Shown: positions 1 to 8,256 of the stretch, piece by piece
How positions within the stretch are numbered: position 1 is the first letter of the stretch
Layout: every line of letters begins with the position of its first letter
Assembly: GCA_964550025.1 (NCBI GenBank)
Contig: CAZJYI010000001.1
Span: 1-64,000, forward strand
Source: CAZJYI01 sp964550025
GTDB lineage: Bacteria; Verrucomicrobiota; Kiritimatiellia; UBA8416; CAYOBW01
Direction: 5' to 3'
DNA: 64,000 nt
Notes under the pieces: generated by a model
Told to the model about the DNA's origin: nothing
Database searches by the model: none
What the model saw: the letters and a program-made list of their open reading frames with translations, nothing else
Position numbers and translations under genes: made by a program

Positions 1-3000
1 GCGGACCGAGGGCGTTGGTTTCGGAGAGGTGGCTGTTGTAGAGCCGCACGAAGGCCATATCGAGCCCCGGCCGCGGAACCACGATATCGGTCTCCCGCAG
101 GCTGACGTTGCCGTTGATCACGTTGATCGGGTCGGTCGTATTCGCGTCCCCTTCGTCTCCGCTGGTCTTGTCGGTCGTGTCGGGATCGGTCGCCGTGGCC
201 ACCGTCGTGACGGTGAAAGTGCGCTGTCCGGAGTTGAATTCCGAGTCCTCATGGTGCCCGCCCAGAACGCGTCCCATGCGGTCTGACGGCCATGGGTCGT
301 CCACGACGACGCCCGTGCCGGACACCTCGGCGGTGTAGTCGCCGTCATCATCGTCGTCGGACAGGGACTGCAGATAGCCGTTGTAGGTCTTGCCGACCGG
401 CACGCGGACGGTGCTCGAGAACTCGTAATGATACGCATCCACGTACGACATGAAGACCTGGTACGGCCCGACTACCAGCATGTAGCGCTCCGAGTGGCTC
501 GGGCTGCGGTCGCCGACGAGGAGTGTCATGTCTGTGACGGTCACGCCGTCGAGCGCGGCGCTGTCGTTGTCGGGATCCGTCGGATCGGCGTCCTGGGGAT
601 CGTGCTTGCCGTCGCCATCCGTATCCACTTTGTCGGGGTCGGTGCCCTGGGCCGCCTCGGTGCCGTCGCTCCACCCGTCGCCATCGCTGTCCGCGCTGGG
701 GTTGTTGGAGACAGCGGGATCGAAGCCGTACGCGTCCTCCCAGCCATCGCTCATGCCGTCATCGTCGCTGTCCCAGTACGCGGGGTCCGTGCCCAGCCAC
801 GTTTCACGGTCGTCGGAGAGCAGATCGCCGTCCCCGTCCTGCCAGCCGCCCATGGGATCGGTCGCGACCAGGTACTCGTTCGAGTTCACAAGCCCATCGG
901 AATCGCTGTCGTCTCCCGGCACGGCGGCCCCCCTATTGACGAAATGCGCCTTTTCCCACCAGTCGGGCAGCGCGTCCCCGTCGGAATCGAGAAACTCATC
1001 GCACCCCATGTCGACGGCGCCCACGCGGGTCTCCTCGTCGATATCGTCGTCAGGCGCCCCGCTGAGGGTCCCCGCGCCGATGCAGGGGGAGCCGGAGCGC
1101 AGATGGCCGCTCCAGCAGAGCAGTGCATCGGTGGTTATGCAATTCGGACCGTAGTCAACATAGTCAGTTCCCTGTCCGGCCGTGGTGTCGTAGCAGGAGT
1201 ACACCACGTCGCAGTCGCCGTGGTTGTAGGGTGCGCGGATCTGGCTTTGCGCGGGGTCGTTGTCGCGCACGATGCTGTTGCGGATCTCGGTGTCGCCGGG
1301 AAACGGCACGGGGCCTGCATCGTAGTGGACGGCGTAGACACCGGCGCCTGACGAAATGGTCGCGGCGTTGTAGGCGATCGTGCAATTTCGCAGGCGCGCC
1401 CGGGCCATCGAGATGTGTACCCCGCCGCACGCGTTTCCGACGATGGCGCAGTTCTCGATGGTCTGTATCGCGCTGGAGTCGCTGTAGTATGCCAAGTGAA
1501 CGGCGCCGGTGTCCGCTACGTTGCGGGCCATGAGACATCGACGGACAACGGGTTTGCACGGCGTGTGGTATTCGATCGGATCTCCCCCCACGAAGAAGAG
1601 CTCCCCAGGCGTGTCTCGCATATGCATCGCGCCACCGTGCTTGGCGCTGTTCCCCGTCAGAACGCAGCCCTCGATGGTGGGACTGGCACCCACACTCCAG
1701 ACGATATCGTCGTTTCCCTCCCAGTGATGCACGAACACGTGGGGTTGTACGCACACCCCGCCGCCGTTCTCTCCCGCTACACTGTCCCGCACAAAGCAAT
1801 CCCTGGCGACCGCATCGGAACCGCGCAGGCAGATCCCGCCGCCATCGGTCGTCACGGCGTTGTTGCTGATCACGCACTCCGCTATCACCGGGCTGGACGT
1901 AACGCAGTAGATGCCTCCGCCGCAATCCGCACTGCCGCCGGTTATCGTGAACCCGACCAGGTGCGCATCCTCCGTCTCGCCGGAATCGAACACAAAACCG
2001 CGGCCGCTTTCTTCGGCATCGACTACCGTCTCTTGCGCGCCCTTCTGCCCGAGCAGGAAGATGTCCTTGCCGCCGAAATCCAGGTTTCTATTGCCCGCGC
2101 CTGTGTACGTGCCGGGCAGAACGAGCACAATATCGCCGCTCGAGGCCGCGTTGATCGCACTTTGGATCGTGGACGCTCCGTTGGTGACTACGGTGGCCGG
2201 GCTCTCGTCCAGGTCGCCGAACCACTCGATTTCGTCTCCGTCGACGATCAAATCGCCGTCTTCGTCCGCATCGAGCGGGTCCATGTTCTCGGCGGCCTCG
2301 TACCCGTCCGAGAGGCCGTCATTGTCCGAGTCCCAATCGTTCGTTGTCGTTCCCCACAGACGCACCTCCCGCCCGTCGCTGAGAGCATCCTCGTCGTAGT
2401 CGTGCAACGTCCAGCAGTCGTAGTATCGGACGGAGTAGTTGGTGGCGTCCTCGTCGATCCACGAGAAGCGGTTCGTGTTCAGGTTCACATTCGTCGTGAG
2501 CGCTATGCTCCAGGTCACGCCCGTGCCCGAGCCCGTGCCGAGGAGATTGGTGGTCACGAAGAAGTCCACCCCGTTCGTCGACAGGGCGTTCGTCGGCCAG
2601 CCAATCGTAAGGCGGAGGTTCTTCGGGCCTTCCAGCGGTCCAACCATGCCGGCTGCAACGAACCCGAGATTGCTGACGCCGGGCGAGCCGCCGCTCTTGC
2701 CCATCTGGCCCTTACCGGCCTCGCGCTGTGCGCACATCAGGCTTTCGGCCGCCATCTGCACTGCGTACCGTCCAAGGTTCGCGATATCGAGGAGATCGAC
2801 CGTGACTTCGACGCGCGCGGGATCGTACTGTCCGCACAGACGCTTGAGCTCGTCTTTCGTCTGCCGCGCCGGCGGCAGCCGCGCGAACACCTTCCGTGCG
2901 TAATAGGCGGGATCGTAGTCAACGGGTGTCGGAACAACCGCGAGCGTCCGTCCGGAACTCGCCGTTTCCACGACTCGCACCCGCTTCTTGCCCTTGAGCC

Positions 3001-3364
3001 CCTCACGGATGCGGACGGGATGGACCGGGACGCCGCCACGCTTCACTTCTTCGCCGGCGAGTCCCATGAGGAACGCTGTCGGAAAGACTGTCGGATCGAA
3101 GCAGATGACGCCCACGTGCTCCGTCAGGGCGGGGTACCGTGGCCCCATTCCGGGCTGCACGATCGGCAGAACGGCTGCGTTCTTCTCCTCGAAGAGCTCG
3201 ATCAACCCCGCCGGATCGCATTGCGTCACCCCGATATGATCCCGAACCTTCGCGGCATCCTGCAGAATCTCGTCCCCGACCGCCTTCCCCTTTTCCTGCG
3301 CCAACCCCGGCAGGACAACCGCAACCACGACAGAACACAACGCGCTCGCCAACACGCTTCTCAT
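1..3364 (-). CDS. Giant secreted beta-helix/TSP3-repeat protein with Rhs-like C-terminal start (partial, runs off left edge)
   Basis: The minus strand from the ATG at 3364 stays open for about 1,121 codons to the window edge, so the C-terminus is missing. AAGGGG six bases upstream is a good ribosome site. Residues 1-22 are a signal peptide (MRSVLASALCSVVV...). Residues 23-215 are a domain I do not recognise, and ~216-310 looks like a beta-sandwich. Asp-rich calcium repeats (DxDxDGxxD, thrombospondin-3-like) lie at ~320-385 and ~790-935. Between them, ~390-770 is a right-handed parallel beta-helix with repeated GGGI/GGGV turns and NNAV/GNSA strands. The last visible residues (~1080-1121, including NGNVSLRETDIVVPRPG) resemble the entry of an Rhs/YD-repeat protein (DUF6531-like). 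Such proteins are secreted or surface-bound. Rhs identity is inferred, since no YD repeats fall inside the window. Long open frames on the opposite strand here are shadows. Confidence 0.85.
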   Translation of the reverse strand, partial: MRSVLASALCSVVVAVVLPGLAQEKGKAVGDEILQDAAKVRDHIGVTQCDPAGLIELFEEKNAAVLPIVQPGMGPRYPALTEHVGVICFDPTVFPTAFLMGLAGEEVKRGGVPVHPVRIREGLKGKKRVRVVETASSGRTLAVVPTPVDYDPAYYARKVFARLPPARQTKDELKRLCGQYDPARVEVTVDLLDIANLGRYAVQMAAESLMCAQREAGKGQMGKSGGSPGVSNLGFVAAGMVGPLEGPKNLRLTIGWPTNALSTNGVDFFVTTNLLGTGSGTGVTWSIALTTNVNLNTNRFSWIDEDATNYSVRYYDCWTLHDYDEDALSDGREVRLWGTTTNDWDSDNDGLSDGYEAAENMDPLDADEDGDLIVDGDEIEWFGDLDESPATVVTNGASTIQSAINAASSGDIVLVLPGTYTGAGNRNLDFGGKDIFLLGQKGAQETVVDAEESGRGFVFDSGETEDAHLVGFTITGGSADCGGGIYCVTSSPVIAECVISNNAVTTDGGGICLRGSDAVARDCFVRDSVAGENGGGVCVQPHVFVHHWEGNDDIVWSVGASPTIEGCVLTGNSAKHGGAMHMRDTPGELFFVGGDPIEYHTPCKPVVRRCLMARNVADTGAVHLAYYSDSSAIQTIENCAIVGNACGGVHISMARARLRNCTIAYNAATISSGAGVYAVHYDAGPVPFPGDTEIRNSIVRDNDPAQSQIRAPYNHGDCDVVYSCYDTTAGQGTDYVDYGPNCITTDALLCWSGHLRSGSPCIGAGTLSGAPDDDIDEETRVGAVDMGCDEFLDSDGDALPDWWEKAHFVNRGAAVPGDDSDSDGLVNSNEYLVATDPMGGWQDGDGDLLSDDRETWLGTDPAYWDSDDDGMSDGWEDAYGFDPAVSNNPSADSDGDGWSDGTEAAQGTDPDKVDTDGDGKHDPQDADPTDPDNDSAALDGVTVTDMTLLVGDRSPSHSERYMLVVGPYQVFMSYVDAYHYEFSSTVRVPVGKTYNGYLQSLSDDDDDGDYTAEVSGTGVVVDDPWPSDRMGRVLGGHHEDSEFNSGQRTFTVTTVATATDPDTTDKTSGDEGDANTTDPINVINGNVSLRETDIVVPRPGLDMAFVRLYNSHLSETNALGP

Positions 3365-3726
3365 TGCGACCCCTTTCTCGGTGCATGGCTTTCCGGAACG
3401 GCTTGGGTCAGCCGGCCACAACAGCCCTCTTAACTGGAACAGAGAATACCGCGGCAAACAGAGCGACGGCAAGAGAAAACCTCAATTGTAGACAGCATAC
3501 AGAATCGCCCAAGATAGCCATACTGATATAACCTATGCTTTACCCCCCCCTATCGGGAAAGCGCCTACATGGTTGTCAGTCGTAATCCTGCAAGGGCAAA
3601 GCAACAGAAGCATCAGCGGTCTTTCGCGGGCAGAATCGGACGAGGTTCGGCACGCAGGCGCCCTGAGAAGGCAGTCCCCGTAGCGCGAGAATCGTTCCGC
3701 GCGTCCCCGCGCATGAAAGGGAGATC

Positions 3727-3761
3727 GGGATGACGGGGGCTGTCCCTGGACAGGTCATCCC
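3727..3761. repeat. Nested palindrome (hairpin)
   Basis: GGGATGAC at 3727-3734 pairs perfectly with GTCATCCC at 3754-3761. Inside, CTGTCC (3740-3745) pairs with GGACAG (3748-3753) over a two-base loop. The only unpaired bases are five G on the left arm and the loop. It lies 137 bases upstream of the first propeller gene. It could be a regulatory RNA hairpin, a protein-binding palindrome or a mobile REP-like element. No T-run follows, so a simple terminator is unlikely. Confidence 0.6.
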
Positions 3762-3848
3762 CGGACGGGTCGCCGGGCGGTCGCCCCGGACGGTCCGCGG
3801 GCGAGTGGTCGCGGGGCCCTACACCCGAAACACGGGGAACTCATGCAG

Positions 3849-3878
3849 TTGCTTTGCGGTGCGGACCTGTTCTATACT
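3849..3878 (+). promoter_or_regulatory. Candidate sigma70 promoter of the propeller cluster
   Basis: TTGCTT (3849-3854), an 18-base spacer and TATACT (3873-3878) lie 19 bases upstream of the start codon at 3898. The leader would be very short. It is the only good match close to this gene. Confidence 0.4.
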
Positions 3879-3897
3879 CTCTTTCTGCGAGGCACGA

Positions 3898-5385
3898 ATG
3901 GCTGAATCAACACAGATAGATCCTGCTGCCGACACTGCCCGTGCTGTCGGGGACAGACCCGGGACGTTGGCACTTGTGAGGAGTTTGACCTTTGCTGCTG
4001 CGCTGGGCGCGGCGGCACTGCTTGCGGCCTGGGTGCGGCATGATCCTACGCGCGGTTTCATCGAGAACGTTCCGGGCATGGACGGGCGTCCTGCCGGGAA
4101 AGCGAGGGGGAGGGGCGAGAAACCCGTTGAGATTGGCGAGAGCTTCGAGCGTTTCGGACCCAATCCTCCCGCCGTCGAGGGGAGTTGGCCCCGGTTCCGC
4201 GGCAACCGCCTGGACAACATCTGCGGGGAGGCGGTCAAGCTTGCCGACAAGTGGGATCCCGACGGCCCGCCATTGAAATGGAGTCTCGACCTCGGGGAGG
4301 GACATGCCGGTCCGGCCGTGCACCGCGGACGCGTGTATATACTGGACTACGACGAGGCCGAACGCGCCGATGCGTTGCGCTGCTTCTCCATGTCAGACGG
4401 CAAGGAGATCTGGCGACGATCGTACAAGGTCCCCGTGAAGCGCCATCACGGAATGTCACGGACCGTGCCGGCCGTCACGGACGCTTTTGTCGTCACGATC
4501 GGCCCCAAATGCCATAGCATGTGCGTCGATACCGAAAGCGGGGACCTGCTCTGGGGCAAGGACCTCGTTGCGGAATTCGGCACAAAAGCGCCCCTCTGGT
4601 ATACCGCCCAGTGCCCACTCGTCGACGGGACCATTGCCGTACTGGCGCCCTGCGGCACAAACATCCTGATGATGGGTGTGGAGTGTTCGACGGGGGACAT
4701 CGTGTGGCAGACACCGGGCGACGGCGAGCTGCAGATGTCGCATTCGTCGATCATGCCGATGACGCTCGGCGGCAAACGGCAATATGTCTACGCCGCGATA
4801 GGCGGCATCGTGGGCGTGTCGGCCGAGGAGAGCGATCGCGGTGCCCTGCTCTGGAAGACGACGGAGTTCGATCCGCGCGTTATCGCGCCGTCGCCCGTGG
4901 CGATCGATGAGGAGCGTTTCTTCATGACGGCGGGATACGGGGGCGGCAGCATCATGGTTCGCGTAACGGGCGAGGAGAATCGATTCGTCGCGAAGACCGT
5001 ATACCGCCACGGGCCGGACGGGGGACTGGCCAGTGAGCAGCAGTCTCCCATCCTCTATGACGGTGCGCTGTTCGGCATACTGCCCAAAGACGGCGGAACG
5101 CTGCGAAACCAGCTCATCTGCATCCACCCCGACAACCGTATCCTGTGGACAAGCGGCAAGGCCAACCGCTTCGGGCTTGGGCCATTCATCATAGCAGACG
5201 GCAAGCTGTTCGTTCTGAGCGACGATGGGGAGCTTTTTATGATGGAAGCAACGACGGAAGGTTACCGTCCGCTCGCATCCGCCAAGATCCTCGAAGGGCC
5301 GGACGCCTGGGGCCCGATGGTCTGTATCGGCGGACTTCTGCTCGCGCGGGACTCCCACCGCATGGTATGTGTGGACCTCAGATGA
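3898..5385 (+). CDS. Membrane-anchored quinoprotein-like beta-propeller protein
   Basis: 495 residues if started at the ATG at 3898, which has GAGG about eight bases upstream; the frame is open further 5' but without a good start. A single membrane segment at ~24-46 (FAAALGAAALLAAWV) anchors it, probably with the propeller in the periplasm. From ~95 onward, the WPRFRGNRLDN entry and repeated blades ending in (G/D)K..LW or GDIVW are typical of PQQ-like/BamB-like propellers. I see no evidence that it binds PQQ. Its stop overlaps the next start (ATGA), so it is co-translated with the NHL lipoprotein. Position at the head of a run with Tat ferredoxin and NapH-like genes suggests a role in an envelope redox complex (inference). 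Confidence 0.85.
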   Translation: MAESTQIDPAADTARAVGDRPGTLALVRSLTFAAALGAAALLAAWVRHDPTRGFIENVPGMDGRPAGKARGRGEKPVEIGESFERFGPNPPAVEGSWPRFRGNRLDNICGEAVKLADKWDPDGPPLKWSLDLGEGHAGPAVHRGRVYILDYDEAERADALRCFSMSDGKEIWRRSYKVPVKRHHGMSRTVPAVTDAFVVTIGPKCHSMCVDTESGDLLWGKDLVAEFGTKAPLWYTAQCPLVDGTIAVLAPCGTNILMMGVECSTGDIVWQTPGDGELQMSHSSIMPMTLGGKRQYVYAAIGGIVGVSAEESDRGALLWKTTEFDPRVIAPSPVAIDEERFFMTAGYGGGSIMVRVTGEENRFVAKTVYRHGPDGGLASEQQSPILYDGALFGILPKDGGTLRNQLICIHPDNRILWTSGKANRFGLGPFIIADGKLFVLSDDGELFMMEATTEGYRPLASAKILEGPDAWGPMVCIGGLLLARDSHRMVCVDLR

Positions 5386-6326
5386 AGATGGAAGACCGCA
5401 TGCGCTACATGACCGTCATCGTGACATTGGCGCTACTCGCCGGTTGCCGGCGGGAACCGCCTGAGAAGAAGTTCCAGTACGACCTGTCGTCTCTCACCAA
5501 GACCGATCCCGGATCCATGCTCTGTGACCAGGTCGCCGGGTTGAAGACGGACGTGGTCGAGCCGCAGGGGATTGCCGTCGACGAACAGGACCGCATCTTC
5601 GTTTGCGGATCGCAATCCGTCGGCGTCTACGACGCCAAGGGCGCCAAGCTGAACGAGTTCGCACTCAGCGTTTCCGCGCGGTGCATAGCGGTCGACGGCA
5701 ATGGCGATCTCTTTCTGGGGACTGGCAACCACGTTACGGTTCTGGACGGCGCGGGCAACCGCAAGGCCGAATGGGCGCCGCATGACCCCGAGTCGCTCAT
5801 CACGTCGATTGCCCTGGGAAAGGACGTCTTCGTTGCCGATGCCGGCAAACGTGTAGTCCTGCGCTGCAACCGGGAAGGCGAAGTGCTGTCGCGAATCGAG
5901 GGCAAAGGCCCGACGGGGGACGACAAGGGTTTCATCATTCCAAGCCCCTATTTTGATGTCGCCATAGGACGGGGCGACTCGATCTGGGTGGTGAATCCCG
6001 GTAGGCACTCCCTGCAGAACTACGGGGCGGACGGAAGCATGCAGGCGTCCTGGAAGAAACGGTCGATGGCGATTGACGGCTTCTGCGGATGTTGCAACCC
6101 GGCGCATATTGTGTTGCTCAAAGACGGTTCGTTCGTAACGAGCGAGAAGAGCCTGCCACGGATCAAGATCTACGGTCCTCAGGGGGAGTTCCGCGGAGTT
6201 GTGGCGGGGACAGACCAGCTCGGGGAAGACACCCCTGCACTTGATGTTGCCGTGGATTCCAAGGGGCGGATACTGGCGTTGGATCCGAAGCTTTCGGCCG
6301 TGCGAGTGTTCGCACGGCGCCAATAG
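5382..6326 (+). CDS. NHL-repeat lipoprotein
   Basis: About 314 residues starting at the ATG that overlaps the upstream stop; ATGs at 5388 and 5400 are alternatives. The N-terminus MRYMTVIVTLALLAGC has a hydrophobic core and an LAGC lipobox, so the mature protein should be lipid-anchored in the envelope. The body carries six-bladed NHL-type repeats, for example GIAVDEQDRIFV, CIAVDGNGDLFL and DVAVDSKGRILALD. A CGCC motif sits near residue 230. NHL propellers usually act as binding scaffolds, so its partner is probably encoded in this operon. Confidence 0.85.
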   Translation: MKMEDRMRYMTVIVTLALLAGCRREPPEKKFQYDLSSLTKTDPGSMLCDQVAGLKTDVVEPQGIAVDEQDRIFVCGSQSVGVYDAKGAKLNEFALSVSARCIAVDGNGDLFLGTGNHVTVLDGAGNRKAEWAPHDPESLITSIALGKDVFVADAGKRVVLRCNREGEVLSRIEGKGPTGDDKGFIIPSPYFDVAIGRGDSIWVVNPGRHSLQNYGADGSMQASWKKRSMAIDGFCGCCNPAHIVLLKDGSFVTSEKSLPRIKIYGPQGEFRGVVAGTDQLGEDTPALDVAVDSKGRILALDPKLSAVRVFARRQ

Positions 6327-6337
6327 GGGGACGGAAC

Positions 6338-6556
6338 ATGAGCGACAAACGAAACAGTCGCCGCGAGTTTCTGCGGAGCTTTGGACGGTACATCAGCGCC
6401 AGTGCCGTGGTTGCCGGTTCGGTGGCCGTCGCGAGTCGTGCGGCGCGCGACCGATCCGCGCACAGATGCACGGGTAACGGCGTGTGCCGTGGTTGCCCGG
6501 TGTTGCGGGACTGCCTGCATCCGACCGCTTTCTCGGCCAGAAAACACGGAGTCTGA
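6338..6556 (+). CDS. Small Tat-exported cysteine-motif peptide
   Basis: 72 residues. AGGGGGA lies just before the ATG, and the gene sits 11 bases after the NHL lipoprotein gene and 5 before the ferredoxin gene, so it belongs to the operon. The N-terminus has a twin-arginine motif (NSRREFLRSF) and a weakly hydrophobic stretch (SASAVVAGSVAVASRA), a Tat signal peptide. The mature part is only about 35 residues with four cysteines spaced CX5CX2CX5C (CTGNGVCRGCPVLRDC). Tat export implies folding or cofactor loading in the cytoplasm, so a tiny metal or Fe-S protein is plausible. I do not recognise a family. Confidence 0.75.
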   Translation: MSDKRNSRREFLRSFGRYISASAVVAGSVAVASRAARDRSAHRCTGNGVCRGCPVLRDCLHPTAFSARKHGV

Positions 6557-6561
6557 CAGCC

Positions 6562-7134
6562 ATGCCGGATACAAACGACACCCAATCGTTATCACGCCGC
6601 CAGTTCTTTCGACGCGTCATACGTGCATCCGCGGCAGCCGCTGTCGCCGCAACCGTGGCGGGGGCTGCGAGGCGTACCCAGGCCCGTGGCATGCTCTGGC
6701 AGATCGATCCGGAAAAATGCACACAGTGCGGGCGCTGCGCCACGGATTGCGTCCTTATGCCATCCGCTGTGAAATGCGTTCACGCCTATGATGTGTGCGG
6801 CTATTGTGACTTGTGCGGCGGCTATTTCCGCGCGGAAACGAAGCAGTTGAACACAGCGGCGGAAAACCAACTCTGCCCCGTCGGTGCCATCAAGCGCACG
6901 TTCGTCGAAGATCCGTACTTCTCGTACAGCATTGACGAACCCCTTTGTATTGGTTGCAGCAAGTGCGTGAAAGGGTGCCAGGCCTTCGGAAACGGGTCTC
7001 TGTACCTGCAGGTTCGGCATGACCGTTGCGTCAACTGCAACGATTGTGCGATCGCGCGCAGATGTCCTTCCAGCGCATTTCGCCGCGTCCCTGCCGACCA
7101 GCCGTATATCCTCAAAGGCGAGCAGGCAGGCTGA
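6562..7134 (+). CDS. Tat-exported NapG/MauM-like 4Fe-4S ferredoxin
   Basis: 190 residues from the ATG at 6562. A twin-arginine signal (SRRQFFRRVIRASAAAAV) leads into four Fe-S motifs. Motif I is CTQCGRCATDC (~53). Motif II is an unusual CGYCDLC followed later by CP. Motif III is CIGCSKCVKGC (~133). Motif IV is CVNCNDCAIARRCP (~155). This is the layout of periplasmic ferredoxins such as NapG and MauM, which take electrons from a membrane NapH-like protein. A NapH-like gene lies downstream at 8257, which supports pairing. The terminal acceptor is unknown; no nitrate reductase gene is present. Confidence 0.85.
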   Translation: MPDTNDTQSLSRRQFFRRVIRASAAAAVAATVAGAARRTQARGMLWQIDPEKCTQCGRCATDCVLMPSAVKCVHAYDVCGYCDLCGGYFRAETKQLNTAAENQLCPVGAIKRTFVEDPYFSYSIDEPLCIGCSKCVKGCQAFGNGSLYLQVRHDRCVNCNDCAIARRCPSSAFRRVPADQPYILKGEQAG

Positions 7135-7320
7135 CGCAGCTTCCACGTCCTGCACAGGAAGGGGCCCGTATGGGGCGCCGCATTCCTTCCGGCTTTCGCA
7201 GCCCGCGTCCCATTCCAAAGTGAGCTGCAGATTGTAATGGCGCGGCAGGGTGTTGTGGTGTACTTGTGTTGCGTGTTGGAAATTGAGTCAACCCAACCGC
7301 ACAAACGGAGGTTTCAAACG

Positions 7321-7812
7321 ATGAAGCGCATACTTATCAGCGTCCTCGTAGTTCTTGTTGCCGGCCGGGTATTTGCCCAAGAGACGAAGGAGACCCGTGC
7401 AGCGGCGGAGAAGCTGCTCGAACTCTTCGACATGGAGAAGACCTTTGACCAGGCCATGGGGCAGGCGATGCAGATGTCGGTCAACATGATCGATTCCCAG
7501 GATCTCCCGGCAGATGAGAAGGAGGAGGCCAGGAAAGCCGTTGAGGCGAGCATGAAAGTCACGCTGGACAAGTTCTCCTGGGACAGAATGAAAGGCATGT
7601 TTGTGGACATCTACGCGGACGTGCTTTCCCTGGAGGAACTGGAAGGGCTGATCGCGTTCTACGAATCACCCATCGGCCGGAAGTTCATTGAGAAACAGCC
7701 CGAGTTGACGTCGGCGACGATGCAGAAGATGCAGGTCCTGATGCAGGAATTGATGCCCGAAATCCAGAAGGAAGTCGAGAAGGTCGTGGAGGAGAAGAAG
7801 GACGGGCAATAA
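7321..7812 (+). CDS. Secreted DUF2059-like protein
   Basis: 163 residues from the ATG at 7321, with GGAGG about ten bases upstream. Residues 1-20 are a signal peptide (MKRILISVLVVLVAGRVFAQ). The remainder is helical and charged. It matches the DUF2059 pattern: an LLELFDMEKTFDQAMGQ helix, then a WDRMKGMFVDIYADV segment and YESPIGRKFIEKQP. DUF2059 proteins are periplasmic proteins of unknown role. A 186-base gap before it may hold its own promoter. It is followed 17 bases later by a small hypothetical gene. Confidence 0.8.
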   Translation: MKRILISVLVVLVAGRVFAQETKETRAAAEKLLELFDMEKTFDQAMGQAMQMSVNMIDSQDLPADEKEEARKAVEASMKVTLDKFSWDRMKGMFVDIYADVLSLEELEGLIAFYESPIGRKFIEKQPELTSATMQKMQVLMQELMPEIQKEVEKVVEEKKDGQ

Positions 7813-7829
7813 CGTGGGAGGCCGCTGTC

Positions 7830-8120
7830 ATGGCTGAGATGACGAACTACCTTGCGCTGCTTCGGGAACGCGGGATACACGGCTGGAAAGCACTGGGGCA
7901 ACACCTCTTCGAGGAGATCCCCGTGGACACGGACGGCGCGATATCCGATGGGCAGATGCGGAGCTACCTGCAGCATTCCTACGGCTTCGCCGAGAGAAGG
8001 GCCCGCGAATTGATCGGCGCTCTGAAAGACATCGGCGTAATCCTGCCGGCCGGTGCCGATCCGAAGGCAGACCGCTTCACGCTCCACCCCGGAGTGCAGT
8101 CCGGCGGGAACGAGGCCTGA
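7830..8120 (+). CDS. Small hypothetical protein
   Basis: 96 residues, soluble and mixed charge, starting MAEMTNYLALLRERGIHGW, with GGGAGG about eleven bases upstream of the ATG. No signal peptide, membrane segment or known motif is visible. It is predicted mainly helical (SYGFAERRARELIGALKDIG) and could be a small helix-turn-helix-like or adaptor protein. It shares orientation with and sits 17 bases behind the DUF2059-like gene. Function unknown. Confidence 0.6.
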   Translation: MAEMTNYLALLRERGIHGWKALGQHLFEEIPVDTDGAISDGQMRSYLQHSYGFAERRARELIGALKDIGVILPAGADPKADRFTLHPGVQSGGNEA

Positions 8121-8256
8121 GTTCGACCGGCCGCACGGGGCGGGAACGCTGGTAGCTGCCGCCTGCCTTCTTCCCGACAATGTGCGCTGGCCATCCGAAG
8201 CCGGTACGTGGTAGCATTCGTGCCTTGTTGAAATCCAGGTATCGGCCCCACGGATC

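Larger units (their letters stand above)
3365..3897. other. Intergenic region between divergent genes
   Basis: A 533-base stretch between the divergent Rhs-like gene and the propeller cluster. It must hold promoters for both directions. It contains a C8 tract near 3545, a nested palindrome at 3727-3761, a GC-rich imperfect repeat at about 3760-3810 and a candidate sigma70 promoter at 3849-3878. Short open frames in it lack ribosome sites and are not called. Confidence 0.6.

Noticed and set aside
428..3433. Long open frames on the plus strand across the left-edge gene (428-1351 and 1415-3433)
   Set aside because: They are antisense to a better gene: the minus frame has a signal peptide, calcium repeats and beta-helix motifs, while the plus frames are Arg/Val/His-rich and lack domains.
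4456..5358. 300-codon minus-strand open frame opposite the first propeller gene
   Set aside because: GC-rich antisense frame with no ribosome site or domain; the plus strand encodes a clear propeller.
3898..5385. PQQ-dependent dehydrogenase
   Set aside because: Propeller blades match the PQQ-like/BamB-like family, but the catalytic Asp, disulfide and Ca-binding pattern of true dehydrogenases could not be identified.
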